5,649 nucleotides of DNA. Origin: an uncultured Lachnospiraceae bacterium (GTDB taxonomy: Bacteria; Bacillota; Clostridia; Lachnospirales; Lachnospiraceae). Each line of letters begins with the position of its first letter. Positions within the stretch are counted from its first letter, which is position 1. Under the pieces are notes generated by a model. That model had not been told where the DNA came from. It ran no database searches and was given only the letters and a program-made list of their open reading frames with translations. Below are positions 1 through 5,096 of the stretch, one piece after another. The stretch is taken from NCBI GenBank assembly GCA_945643825.1, contig CALZEZ010000107.1, positions 1 to 5,649 on the forward strand, read 5' to 3'. Position numbers and translations under genes: made by a program.

Positions 1-60
1 AATGGTGAGGAATACCATCTAAAATTTATTTTTCGAATACAGCGTATCGGTAAGAGCTGA
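1..60 (+). CDS. Possible 3' end of an upstream gene (partial, uncertain)
   Basis: Reading from base 1, one frame is open for 19 codons and stops at TGA 58-60. The residues are NGEEYHLKFIFRIQRIGKS, a mixed charged and hydrophobic tail that looks like ordinary protein. The other two forward frames stop within the first 21 bases. The polymerase gene begins 62 nt after the stop, so this could be the last gene before it or the first gene of the same operon. I do not recognise a family from so short a piece, and 19 open codons can arise by chance. Confidence 0.3.
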   Translation, partial: NGEEYHLKFIFRIQRIGKS

Positions 61-122
61 TCTGTACGGATTTTGAATGCATTTGTGTGTGGCTGCAGTG
101 CACAGACAGGAGGTGAGACTTC

Positions 123-1646
123 ATGGCAGAGCATGTTTATATCGCAATAGATCTAAAGTCCTTCTATGCCTCGGTGGAGTGTGTGAAACGGGGACTGGAC
201 CCGTTGACCACGAATCTCGTAGTGGCGGATGCCTCCCGGACGGAAAAGACCATCTGTCTGGCTGTTTCACCATCCCTGAAGGCTTATGGAATTCCCGGAA
301 GAGCCAGACTTTTTGAAGTGGTACAAAGGGTTCGCGAGGTAAACATTGAACGTAAGAATAAGCTGACCGACAGGCAATTTAAAGGTTCTTCCGTAGATTC
401 CCGGGAACCGGCTGCGGATCCTGCTCTGGAGCTTGACTATATTGCCGCAGTCCCCCGCATGGCCTGTTATATGGAATGCAGTTCCGCCATATATGATATT
501 TACCTTAAATATGTGGCACCGGAGGATATACATGTCTATTCCGTCGACGAGGTATTTATGGATGTTGGTTCCTACCTGAAGGTCTATGGAATGACTCCGG
601 CACAGCTGGCAAAGAAAATGCTGCAAGATGTGCTGGAGCAGACAGGTATCACAGCCACCGCCGGAATCGGCACAAACCTGTATCTCTGCAAGATTGCCAT
701 GGATATCAGGGCAAAGCATATTCAGCCCGACAGCGACGGTGTGCGGATTGCAGAACTGGATGAAATGAGTTATCGAAGAACTCTGTGGAATCACAAGCCG
801 CTGACGGATTTCTGGAGAGTTGGGCCCGGATATGCGAAAAAGCTGGCTGAGAACGGGATGTTTACTATGGGAGATGTGGCCAGATGCTCCCTGGGAAAAG
901 ATACGGATTACCACAATGAGGATCTGCTTTACCGGCTCTTTGGCGTCAATGCCGAGCTCCTGATAGACCACGCCTGGGGATGGGAGCCCTGTACCATTGC
1001 TGAGATCAAGGGCTACAAGCCGGAGACCAACAGCCTCAGCTCGGGACAGGTGCTGACGAGTCCTTATCCTGCGGATAAAGCAAGACTGGTGGTTCGGGAG
1101 ATGACGGATCTGCTGGTGCTGGAGCTGGTAGACAAGGGGCTGGTAACGGATCAGATGGTACTGACCATAGGCTATGATATTGAGAATCTGACCAATCCGG
1201 AGATTCGTGGAAAATATAAGGGAGAAGTGGTGACAGACCGCTATGGAAGAAAGGTGCCGAAACATGCCCACGGCACAACCAATCTGGCAACAAAGACTTC
1301 CTCCTCCAGGATAATCTTGGATGCTGTAACGGAACTGTATGACCGGATCATAGACGGAAAGCTTCTGGTACGAAGAATTACGATTGCCGCTTGTCGTCTG
1401 GAGCAGGAGGGAAAAGAACAAGTGAAGGAATCCTTTGAACAACTGGATCTTTTCACGGATTATGCCGCGCTGGAGGAACAGCATCAGCACGAGAAGGAAG
1501 AATTCGACCGGGAGCGAAAGCTGCAGCAGGCTGTTCTGGATATTAAGAAAAGATACGGTAAAAATGCAGTCCTTCGGGGTATGAATTTTGAAGAGGGCGC
1601 AACAGCGATTCAAAGAAACAGTCAGATAGGAGGACATAAGGCATGA
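123..1646 (+). CDS. Y-family translesion DNA polymerase (UmuC/DinB superfamily, UvrX-like)
   Basis: This 507-residue protein should copy past damaged bases in DNA repair and SOS-type mutagenesis. Visible motifs follow the Y-family order. Palm motif IAIDLKSFYASVE has metal-binding D10 and Y15 at the steric-gate position that excludes ribonucleotides. Motif YSVDEVFMDVG supplies the catalytic pair D142/E143. GIGTNLYLCKIA (181-192) is the conserved segment that follows. A helix-hairpin-helix-like thumb piece, VGPGYAKKL, lies at 233-241, and the little-finger region covers about 300-425. QLDLF at 440-444 matches the beta-clamp binding consensus. A roughly 35-residue insert (about 72-108), rich in charge, precedes PRMACYM; from memory such inserts occur in the Gram-positive UmuC-like branch. 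The start is set by AGGAGGTGA (108-116), 6 nt upstream of ATG. The stop overlaps the next gene. B. subtilis UvrX/YqjW are the functional analogues I would compare; exact orthology is not shown. Confidence 0.95.
   Translation: MAEHVYIAIDLKSFYASVECVKRGLDPLTTNLVVADASRTEKTICLAVSPSLKAYGIPGRARLFEVVQRVREVNIERKNKLTDRQFKGSSVDSREPAADPALELDYIAAVPRMACYMECSSAIYDIYLKYVAPEDIHVYSVDEVFMDVGSYLKVYGMTPAQLAKKMLQDVLEQTGITATAGIGTNLYLCKIAMDIRAKHIQPDSDGVRIAELDEMSYRRTLWNHKPLTDFWRVGPGYAKKLAENGMFTMGDVARCSLGKDTDYHNEDLLYRLFGVNAELLIDHAWGWEPCTIAEIKGYKPETNSLSSGQVLTSPYPADKARLVVREMTDLLVLELVDKGLVTDQMVLTIGYDIENLTNPEIRGKYKGEVVTDRYGRKVPKHAHGTTNLATKTSSSRIILDAVTELYDRIIDGKLLVRRITIAACRLEQEGKEQVKESFEQLDLFTDYAALEEQHQHEKEEFDRERKLQQAVLDIKKRYGKNAVLRGMNFEEGATAIQRNSQIGGHKA
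1440..1454 (+). other. Beta-clamp binding motif QLDLF in the polymerase
   Basis: These codons encode Q440-L441-D442-L443-F444, a full match to the bacterial sliding-clamp binding pentapeptide QL(S/D)LF. In Y-family polymerases this motif lies after the little finger and recruits the enzyme to the replication clamp. Here about 63 highly charged residues follow it, so it is not at the extreme C-terminus. Confidence 0.8.
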
Positions 1647-1843
1647 CGGATTATGAGGATATCATCCACCTTTCCCGACCCCTTTCCAAGAAGCATCCGC
1701 CGATGTCCATGCATGACCGGGCAGCACAGTTTGCTCCCTTTGCGGCCTTGTCGGGACATGACGAGGTGATTGCAGAGACGGGGCGGCGCAAGGCGGAAGA
1801 GATGGAAAACGGTGGGATTGAGGTTGAGACGTGGGAAGAATAA
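1643..1843 (+). CDS. YolD-like small protein, short form or C-terminally truncated
   Basis: A 66-residue protein translationally coupled to the polymerase: its ATG overlaps the polymerase TGA (ATGA, 1643-1646), and AGGAGGA at 1628-1634 sits 8 nt upstream. The block KKHPPMSMHDRAAQFAPFAAL (about residues 17-37), followed by GHDEVIAET, is the signature I associate with YolD-like partners encoded beside UmuC/UvrX-type polymerases in Firmicutes. The role is poorly defined; a regulatory or accessory role in damage tolerance is inferred only from that pairing. Relatives as I remember them are about 110-150 residues long, with a second beta-rich half ending in an acidic tail. Here the protein ends in GGIEVETWEE soon after the signature, 19 nt before the IS boundary. 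The stop codon lies outside the IS, so the IS did not directly create it. It may be decay, deletion or a natural short form. Confidence 0.72.
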   Translation: MTDYEDIIHLSRPLSKKHPPMSMHDRAAQFAPFAALSGHDEVIAETGRRKAEEMENGGIEVETWEE

Positions 1844-1862
1844 GAAGATTTTTTATACAGTA

Positions 1863-1886
1863 GTTACTGTTCAGTGATTAGCCAAA
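1863..1886 (+). repeat. Left terminal inverted repeat of the IS66-like element
   Basis: GTTACTGTTCAG, then 4 variable bases (TGAT), then TAGCCAAA. It pairs with 4046-4069 in inverted orientation with 20 of 24 positions identical. The match may extend outwards a little: AGT precedes on both ends, after one mismatch (AGTA/AGTC). Confidence 0.85.
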
Positions 1887-1897
1887 TTCAGTAAATA

Positions 1898-1949
1898 CAA
1901 AAGGTGCAGGAGTTTGTTTGGTAATCATTCACAAACTTTCCCGTACCTT
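1898..1949 (-). terminator. Rho-independent terminator of the transposase transcript
   Basis: On the minus strand, beginning 5 nt after the transposase stop, an imperfect hairpin forms between 1931-1949 and 1901-1917. It has about 16 pairs in three blocks (7, 2 and 7), one G-T wobble, one mismatch, a 2-nt bulge and a 13-nt loop. The descending arm runs directly into TTTTGTATTT, the U-rich tract expected of an intrinsic terminator. Its position just inside the left repeat would stop transposase transcription from running into the polymerase operon. Confidence 0.65.
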
Positions 1950-1954
1950 GTTGG

Positions 1955-3562
1955 TTATTTTATAAAGGCAGATTCTACAGCATCATATACATTGCGGTTT
2001 TGCATTTTAGCTGTTTCGATGATTGTAAGGGCATCACAAATATGCTGTCCTCCAGTATCACTCCGAAGCACAACAGCCTGCTTTTGTTTTCGCTTGAATT
2101 TGCGAAGCTGACGTTCACTTATGTTGTTGGTGTAGTCGATTTCAGGATGGGATAGGAAATACAGATGGTCATCCCGGTAATCGCGTAATCTTGCGTAGAG
2201 GTTATAACCCTCCCTGAAGTTCTGATCAGGTGGATATTTCTCATATTCATCAGCGGCAGCATCAAGAATGGAAATATATTTATCTGTCAGAAGCTTTATT
2301 TTATCTTTGGGGATACCTGATTTGTTTCGCTTGACAGTGTGAATCATCTTTTGCAGTAATCCATGCATTTGCCTGTGCCACTTAAGATGGGGTTCGGCTT
2401 CGGCTGCACCAACAAGATATCTTAACACATGAGCCAGACATTCCTGATGAGAGGAGCCATAGGAATAATAAGTTTTATCATGGTCATGTATCACGGTTCC
2501 GTCGAAGTTTTTGACAGGAGTTTGTGATAAACCATCATGTCCCTTGTGCTCTAAGTGCTGATACAAAACCTGTTCCTTATCGGTGCATACAATCACTGCT
2601 TTGCGTTTTCCGTTGATGTTGCTTACAGTGGCATCGGAATATAAAATCTGTGCATGTGATAGAAGTGAAAAAATCTTTGCTCTTTCAGCTTCTGTAGCAG
2701 TAGAGAATTCAGAGGATAGATTACAGATCATTCCGGTTGAAATATTTACAATGCCTTTCGTGATATCGGAAATACACTGTCTGGTTTTTGCAATGGATAC
2801 ATTGTAGTAATTGTTTAAAAGAAAAGCCAATGCTTTTATGGAAGAACCGTAATTAACATCATTCACAATACCGGCAGGAAATGGTGCATGGCATCTTGCA
2901 CCGGTCTTACAATTACGATACTCAGCGGTAACATAATCCGTTACATTTACTGAAATAGAGATATCGATGAGTTGCTTTGTGATCTCCCTGCCGGTAGGAT
3001 AGAAATCCGGATTATCGGCAAAAGAAGAAAGAGGAGGAATGATAACCGGTTCTCTTGTGGGTGTGAGTTTAGAAGCAGTATGAGGTCTGTGTCCCTTTTG
3101 AGCGCCGGGTTTTCTGCCGGAAGGTTTTCGGCTGTTAGAAACCTTTTTACGAAAGGGAAGGGCAGAGGAAGGCAAAGAGGAATTCTCGAAATTCGTGTTA
3201 AGTTTCTTTTGAAGCTTTGCATTTGTGCCATTAAGCATGGCAACCTCAGCTTCGGCTTTTTCAGCACGCTGTCTTAGAATCTCATTTTCGGCGAGTACAG
3301 CTTCCAGCTGTTCCCTGAGATCAAGATTTTCCATTTCGAGGTCGTATTTGAGTGATTCAATAAGCTTCCAATGAGCCCTGGCCTCTTCATGACGGCGTTT
3401 TTCTGTCTTGTTTACCTGTTCGAGGTGACGGATATGACGCTCTAAAGATTCTTTTTCTTCCACGGGAAACAGACCAGTGGTTTGCTTTTCAAGACGGGCT
3501 ACCTTGGCACGAAGAGACATAAGTTCTCGGCGTTGTAGCTCATGAGCCTGTTGCAAAGTCAT
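1955..3562 (-). CDS. tnpC: IS66-family DDE transposase
   Basis: The protein has 535 residues from the ATG at 3562. AGGAGG at 3570-3575 is 7 nt from this ATG and only 4 nt from an adjoining in-frame GTG at 3565, so ATG is preferred. Domains in order: an N-terminal coiled coil (about 1-125) rich in Leu, Glu and Lys; a basic segment with SGRKPGAQKGHRPH (about 148-161), the hallmark linker of IS66 transposases; a degenerate zinc-finger-like stretch with only two obvious cysteines (C218, C224); then the RNase-H-fold catalytic domain. Likely catalytic residues are D310 (LYSDATVSN), D360 (VIHDHDKTYYSYG, before HQECLAHVLRYL) and E483 (DYTNNISERQLRKFKRKQ). The C-terminus (ALTIIETAKMQNRNVYDAV) matches the usual IS66 ending. 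Length and motifs indicate an intact enzyme that cuts and rejoins the element's ends. It lies 35 nt downstream of the accessory ORF on one transcript. Confidence 0.93.
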   Translation of the reverse strand: MTLQQAHELQRRELMSLRAKVARLEKQTTGLFPVEEKESLERHIRHLEQVNKTEKRRHEEARAHWKLIESLKYDLEMENLDLREQLEAVLAENEILRQRAEKAEAEVAMLNGTNAKLQKKLNTNFENSSLPSSALPFRKKVSNSRKPSGRKPGAQKGHRPHTASKLTPTREPVIIPPLSSFADNPDFYPTGREITKQLIDISISVNVTDYVTAEYRNCKTGARCHAPFPAGIVNDVNYGSSIKALAFLLNNYYNVSIAKTRQCISDITKGIVNISTGMICNLSSEFSTATEAERAKIFSLLSHAQILYSDATVSNINGKRKAVIVCTDKEQVLYQHLEHKGHDGLSQTPVKNFDGTVIHDHDKTYYSYGSSHQECLAHVLRYLVGAAEAEPHLKWHRQMHGLLQKMIHTVKRNKSGIPKDKIKLLTDKYISILDAAADEYEKYPPDQNFREGYNLYARLRDYRDDHLYFLSHPEIDYTNNISERQLRKFKRKQKQAVVLRSDTGGQHICDALTIIETAKMQNRNVYDAVESAFIK

Positions 3563-3569
3563 CACTGAT

Positions 3570-3575
3570 CCTCCT
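3570..3575 (-). promoter_or_regulatory. Ribosome binding site that decides the transposase start
   Basis: AGGAGG on the minus strand. The spacing is 7 nt to ATG 3562 and 4 nt to GTG 3565, which favours the ATG and a 535-residue product. Confidence 0.7.
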
Positions 3576-3597
3576 GGAAAATGTAAATAATAGTGAA

Positions 3598-3906
3598 TTA
3601 GTTGGAATTCTGAATGCGCTCGATTTCTTTTTTCAGAGCAAAAATCTGGAGCTTTAGCTGACGGTTTTGGTCTTCCAATTCCTGAATCCGTTTGTCTTTG
3701 TCAACTTCAGGAGAAACAGCATTAGGTTTGGACTTGGCACCTTTATTCCTTCCGTCTGTAGGAATCATTTCGCCGGTGTCTGGGTCGATTTTACCGATAA
3801 GAGTTCTTTTGGCTCTGGAGCATTTTTTCTCTTTGTCATAGTAAGATTTAGAGTCATAAACATAGGTGATACCAGATCTTTTATCGAATTGTTTAATGAT
3901 AGCCAA
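3598..3906 (-). CDS. IS-encoded accessory protein, first ORF of the IS66-like element
   Basis: About 102 residues, first gene of the IS transcript. Residues 1-50 (AIIKQFDKRSGITYVYDSKSYYDKEKK ... RTLIGKIDPDTGEMIPTDGR, shown in part) resemble the N-terminal region of some IS1634/IS4-type transposases, which carry a similar 'VY-S-Y-DKEKK-R-KR-IGK-DP-TGE-IPT' pattern. Residues 51-69 are a basic, Pro/Ser linker and 70-99 form a probable coiled coil (RIQELEDQNRQLKLQIFALK region). The coiled coil could pair with that of the transposase; this is inference. It is not TnpA or TnpB of classical IS66. Start choice: an in-frame GTG at 3915 overlaps the only good ribosome binding site (AGGAGG 3915-3920), so the TTG at 3906, spaced 8 nt from it, is more likely. 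A database may instead list 3598-3915 (105 residues). I know small ORFs of this look next to IS66-like transposases in Clostridia, without an assigned function. Confidence 0.8.
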   Translation of the reverse strand: MAIIKQFDKRSGITYVYDSKSYYDKEKKCSRAKRTLIGKIDPDTGEMIPTDGRNKGAKSKPNAVSPEVDKDKRIQELEDQNRQLKLQIFALKKEIERIQNSN

Positions 3907-3914
3907 TGAAAACA

Positions 3915-3920
3915 CCTCCT
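3915..3920 (-). promoter_or_regulatory. Ribosome binding site of the IS accessory ORF
   Basis: AGGAGG on the minus strand. It shares its last base with the in-frame GTG at 3915, which therefore cannot use it, and lies 8 nt from TTG 3906. This supports a TTG start. Confidence 0.6.
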
Positions 3921-3936
3921 TTGTGGTTATGAGTTT

Positions 3937-3965
3937 ATTATATCACATAACTCTATAAAATGCAA
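3937..3965 (-). promoter_or_regulatory. Sigma-A-type extended -10 promoter of the IS genes
   Basis: On the minus strand the -10 box TATAAT (3942-3937) is perfect and preceded by TGA, giving the extended TGnTATAAT form. A weak -35, TTGCAT (3965-3960), lies 17 nt upstream. Transcription would begin around 3930, about 25 nt before the accessory ORF start, and continue through the transposase. Confidence 0.75.
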
Positions 3966-3967
3966 CA

Positions 3968-3993
3968 AAAAATGGCAAAAAAGCGCCATTTTT
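3968..3993. terminator. Hairpin at the right end of the IS, possible read-through block
   Basis: A perfect 9-bp inverted repeat, AAAAATGGC (3968-3976) and GCCATTTTT (3985-3993), with an 8-nt loop. The A/T-rich outer pairs give a T-run on both strands, so it could terminate weakly in either direction. It lies just upstream of the IS promoter, where a block on transcription entering from outside would be expected. The stem has only three G-C pairs, so its strength is doubtful. Confidence 0.4.
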
Positions 3994-4045
3994 CAAGGTT
4001 TTTAAGGTGTTTTTGAGAAATAAAATATGGTTACGAGTAAGGCTT

Positions 4046-4069
4046 TTTGGCTAGGGTCTGAACAGTAAC
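4046..4069 (-). repeat. Right terminal inverted repeat of the IS66-like element
   Basis: TTTGGCTA, 4 unmatched bases (GGGT), then CTGAACAGTAAC on the plus strand. This is the inverted partner of 1863-1886 with 20 of 24 identities. Between it and the IS promoter there are about 50 bases of non-coding, AT-rich subterminal DNA. Confidence 0.85.
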
Positions 4070-4106
4070 GACTACTTTGTGTGGACTAACAATGAGAGAG
4101 TTTTAT

Positions 4107-4135
4107 TGGACAGTATGTATGAGAAAATATATAAT
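4107..4135 (+). promoter_or_regulatory. Strong sigma-A promoter for the right-hand gene cluster
   Basis: The -35 TGGACA (4107-4112, 5 of 6 to consensus) and a perfect -10 TATAAT (4130-4135) are separated by the ideal 17 nt. The predicted start, near 4142, leaves a leader of about 30 nt before the gene at 4172. The promoter lies wholly outside the IS, 37 bp from its right repeat, so it is not an IS-supplied hybrid promoter. Confidence 0.75.
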
Positions 4136-4171
4136 ACATAAGTAAGTAGATGGAAAATCAGGAGGTAAAAA

Positions 4172-4552
4172 ATGTTAAAAATTGCGTTTGAATATTTAAC
4201 GGACTCATACTCTTTGTTGGAAAATCCGATAGATAATTATATAATTATGGCAGTAGTAGGTTTTGCTGCGTACCTAATTGCCTATAACATTGTTGGATGG
4301 TTCTATCATACAGATATGATTGATGGACGAGGTGCTGGACATATATTGCATTGGATTATTCGATTGATAGTATTTGTTGCTATATATTATGCTGTAGCGA
4401 CGGCTATCAGAATATACAAATGGATTATAGGAGTTCCAACGCACATATGGTTGATTGTAGCTGGTGTAGTAGTTGCTGTAGTGATAATAATTACAGTTAC
4501 ACGATTCTTTTATTATAGAAGCAAACTAAAAAATGAAAATGGAGGAATTTAA
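4172..4552 (+). CDS. Small membrane protein with three predicted helices, function unknown
   Basis: The protein has 126 residues; AGGAGG at 4160-4165 is 6 nt upstream of the ATG. I do not recognise a family. Three hydrophobic segments are visible, about 24-45 (IIMAVVGFAAYLIAYNIVGW), 61-82 (WIIRLIVFVAIYYAVATAIR) and 92-113 (IWLIVAGVVVAVVIIITVTR). They are joined by a short polar loop containing HTDMIDGRGAGH and by a basic loop. The C-terminal tail is basic (RFFYYRSKLK). There is no signal peptide and no catalytic motif that I can identify. It is the first gene after the promoter at 4107-4135, and its stop is 1 nt before the start of the beta-solenoid gene, so the two are almost certainly co-transcribed and may be coupled in translation. 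A membrane anchor or partner for the next protein is a reasonable guess, not shown. Confidence 0.85.
   Translation: MLKIAFEYLTDSYSLLENPIDNYIIMAVVGFAAYLIAYNIVGWFYHTDMIDGRGAGHILHWIIRLIVFVAIYYAVATAIRIYKWIIGVPTHIWLIVAGVVVAVVIIITVTRFFYYRSKLKNENGGI
4541..4546 (+). promoter_or_regulatory. Ribosome binding site that decides the beta-solenoid start
   Basis: GGAGGA within the last codons of the membrane gene, 7 nt before ATG 4554. The alternative in-frame ATG at 4533 lies upstream of this site and has no comparable one of its own, so the shorter 148-residue product is preferred. Confidence 0.7.
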
Positions 4553-4553
4553 A

Positions 4554-5000
4554 ATGTACGAAATGGATTGTATTGATGGAAAGAAAGTCCCGCCTATGGT
4601 TATTGATGAAGATTGTGTGCTTGTTGGAGAGCATAGTGGAACAATCCGTGTTGAAGCAGGAACGTTGGTGATTCAGGGAAAGAATAGCGGAACTCTTGAT
4701 GTTCAAATGGGTGCAAAAGTGGAAGTCCTTGGAGAACAAAGCGGTTCAACATTCATAGCAACAGGAGCAGAGGCTATTGTACGAGGTATAATGAGTGGTT
4801 CTACAACGATTTCATCAGGAAGTTCAATAATTGTTGAGGAAAAAGGAAGATTGTCAGGTTCTTTGCGTAATGAAGGAACATTGATTATAAGAGGAGTATT
4901 TGGCGGTGCGCGTTCTGGCGATGGCGAAATAATTATTGAAGGTAACGGGTATATTAAGGAGCCTGTTACTCGTAATGGTATGACATTTTATCAGTGGTAG
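4554..5000 (+). CDS. Bactofilin-like beta-solenoid repeat protein
   Basis: 148 residues from ATG 4554; an upstream in-frame ATG at 4533 would add 7 residues but ignores the GGAGGA at 4541. The body is built of about five to six repeats of roughly 17-20 residues, each with a Ser-Gly turn followed by alternating hydrophobic residues and a Gly: SG at 28, 45, 63, 81 and 101, then a divergent GGARSG at 117-122. Typical units are HSGTIRVEAGTLVIQG and NSGTLDVQMGAKVEVLG. This spacing is that of a right-handed beta-solenoid, as in bactofilins (polymer-forming cytoskeletal proteins). No catalytic motif or signal peptide is visible. The N-terminus (MYEMDCIDGKKVPPMVIDED) and C-terminus (VTRNGMTFYQW) are non-repetitive caps. 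It could form filaments or a scaffold at the membrane with the preceding gene product; that is inference. A lone pentapeptide or hexapeptide-repeat fold fits the spacing less well. Confidence 0.78.
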   Translation: MYEMDCIDGKKVPPMVIDEDCVLVGEHSGTIRVEAGTLVIQGKNSGTLDVQMGAKVEVLGEQSGSTFIATGAEAIVRGIMSGSTTISSGSSIIVEEKGRLSGSLRNEGTLIIRGVFGGARSGDGEIIIEGNGYIKEPVTRNGMTFYQW

Positions 5001-5016
5001 AAAAGTGGGTGAAGTT

Positions 5017-5072
5017 ATGACAGAAAAGCAGTATAAGGATTAGCTGATATTGCAGGACTTGTTTTAGAGTAA
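5017..5072 (+). pseudogene. Short frameshifted ORF remnant (or 8-codon minigene)
   Basis: ATG 5017 opens a frame of only eight codons (MTEKQYKD) ending at TAG 5041-5043. Shifting back one base at 5040 continues smoothly as LADIAGLVLE and stops at TAA 5070-5072. The joined peptide, MTEKQYKDLADIAGLVLE, looks like a normal protein N-terminus and would be restored by one extra T in GATTAG. A weak ribosome site (GGGTGAAG) precedes it. It fits a relic of a small gene between the beta-solenoid and zinc-protein genes, but it is too short to be certain. Confidence 0.3.
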
Positions 5073-5082
5073 TACACAAAAT

Positions 5083-5090
5083 GGAGGTGA
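5083..5090 (+). promoter_or_regulatory. Ribosome binding site for the GTG-initiated zinc-motif gene
   Basis: GGAGGTGA, a near-perfect anti-16S match, 6 nt before GTG 5097. No ATG lies at a suitable distance, so it identifies GTG as the start. Confidence 0.75.
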
Positions 5091-5096
5091 AAAGAA

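Larger units (their letters stand above)
1863..4069 (-). mobile_element. IS66-related insertion sequence, about 2.2 kb, apparently complete
   Basis: The element is bounded by imperfect 24-bp inverted repeats (1863-1886 and 4046-4069). The outer 12 nt GTTACTGTTCAG and the inner 8 nt TAGCCAAA are identical and are separated by 4 unmatched bases (20/24 overall). Inside, on the minus strand, lie a promoter, an accessory ORF, the DDE transposase and a terminator. The transposase is of IS66 type, but I find no tnpA or tnpB of the classical three-gene layout. Flanking octamers (atacagta on the left, gactactt on the right) do not match, so the 8-bp target duplication usual for IS66 is absent or has been lost. 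Moving the boundaries a few bases did not recover one. Both ORFs are intact, so the element may still be active. Confidence 0.85.

Noticed and set aside
35..51. CGAATAC-AGC-GTATCG, an imperfect dyad upstream of the polymerase, considered as a LexA/SOS box
   Set aside because: It does not match the Gram-positive CGAAC-N4-GTTCG core. One arm lacks a base, and no clear promoter sits beside it. SOS control is plausible for such a polymerase but not shown here.
77..316. 79-residue frame overlapping the polymerase start
   Set aside because: Out-of-frame overlap with a well-supported gene and no ribosome binding site.
267..1637. 456-residue minus-strand frame opposite the polymerase gene
   Set aside because: It is antisense to a gene with clear catalytic motifs, has no ribosome site, and its composition is that of a reverse-strand shadow.
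3995..4016. AAGGTTTTT followed by AAGGTGTTTTT, considered as a tandem repeat or transposase binding iteron
   Set aside because: Two imperfect low-complexity units in T-rich DNA are not enough, and no copy occurs at the left end of the IS.
4070..4141. Open frame of 23 codons right after the IS (begins DYFVWTNN, ends TAA), considered as the tail of a gene cut by the IS
   Set aside because: It has no matching 5' part left of the IS, it contains the near-consensus promoter for the next gene, and this length is likely by chance.
4031..4975. TTACGAGTAA at 4031-4040 with its reverse complement at 4966-4975, considered as a distant inverted repeat
   Set aside because: Only 10 bp, one copy lies inside a coding region, and flanking bases do not extend it. 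Chance is the simpler explanation.
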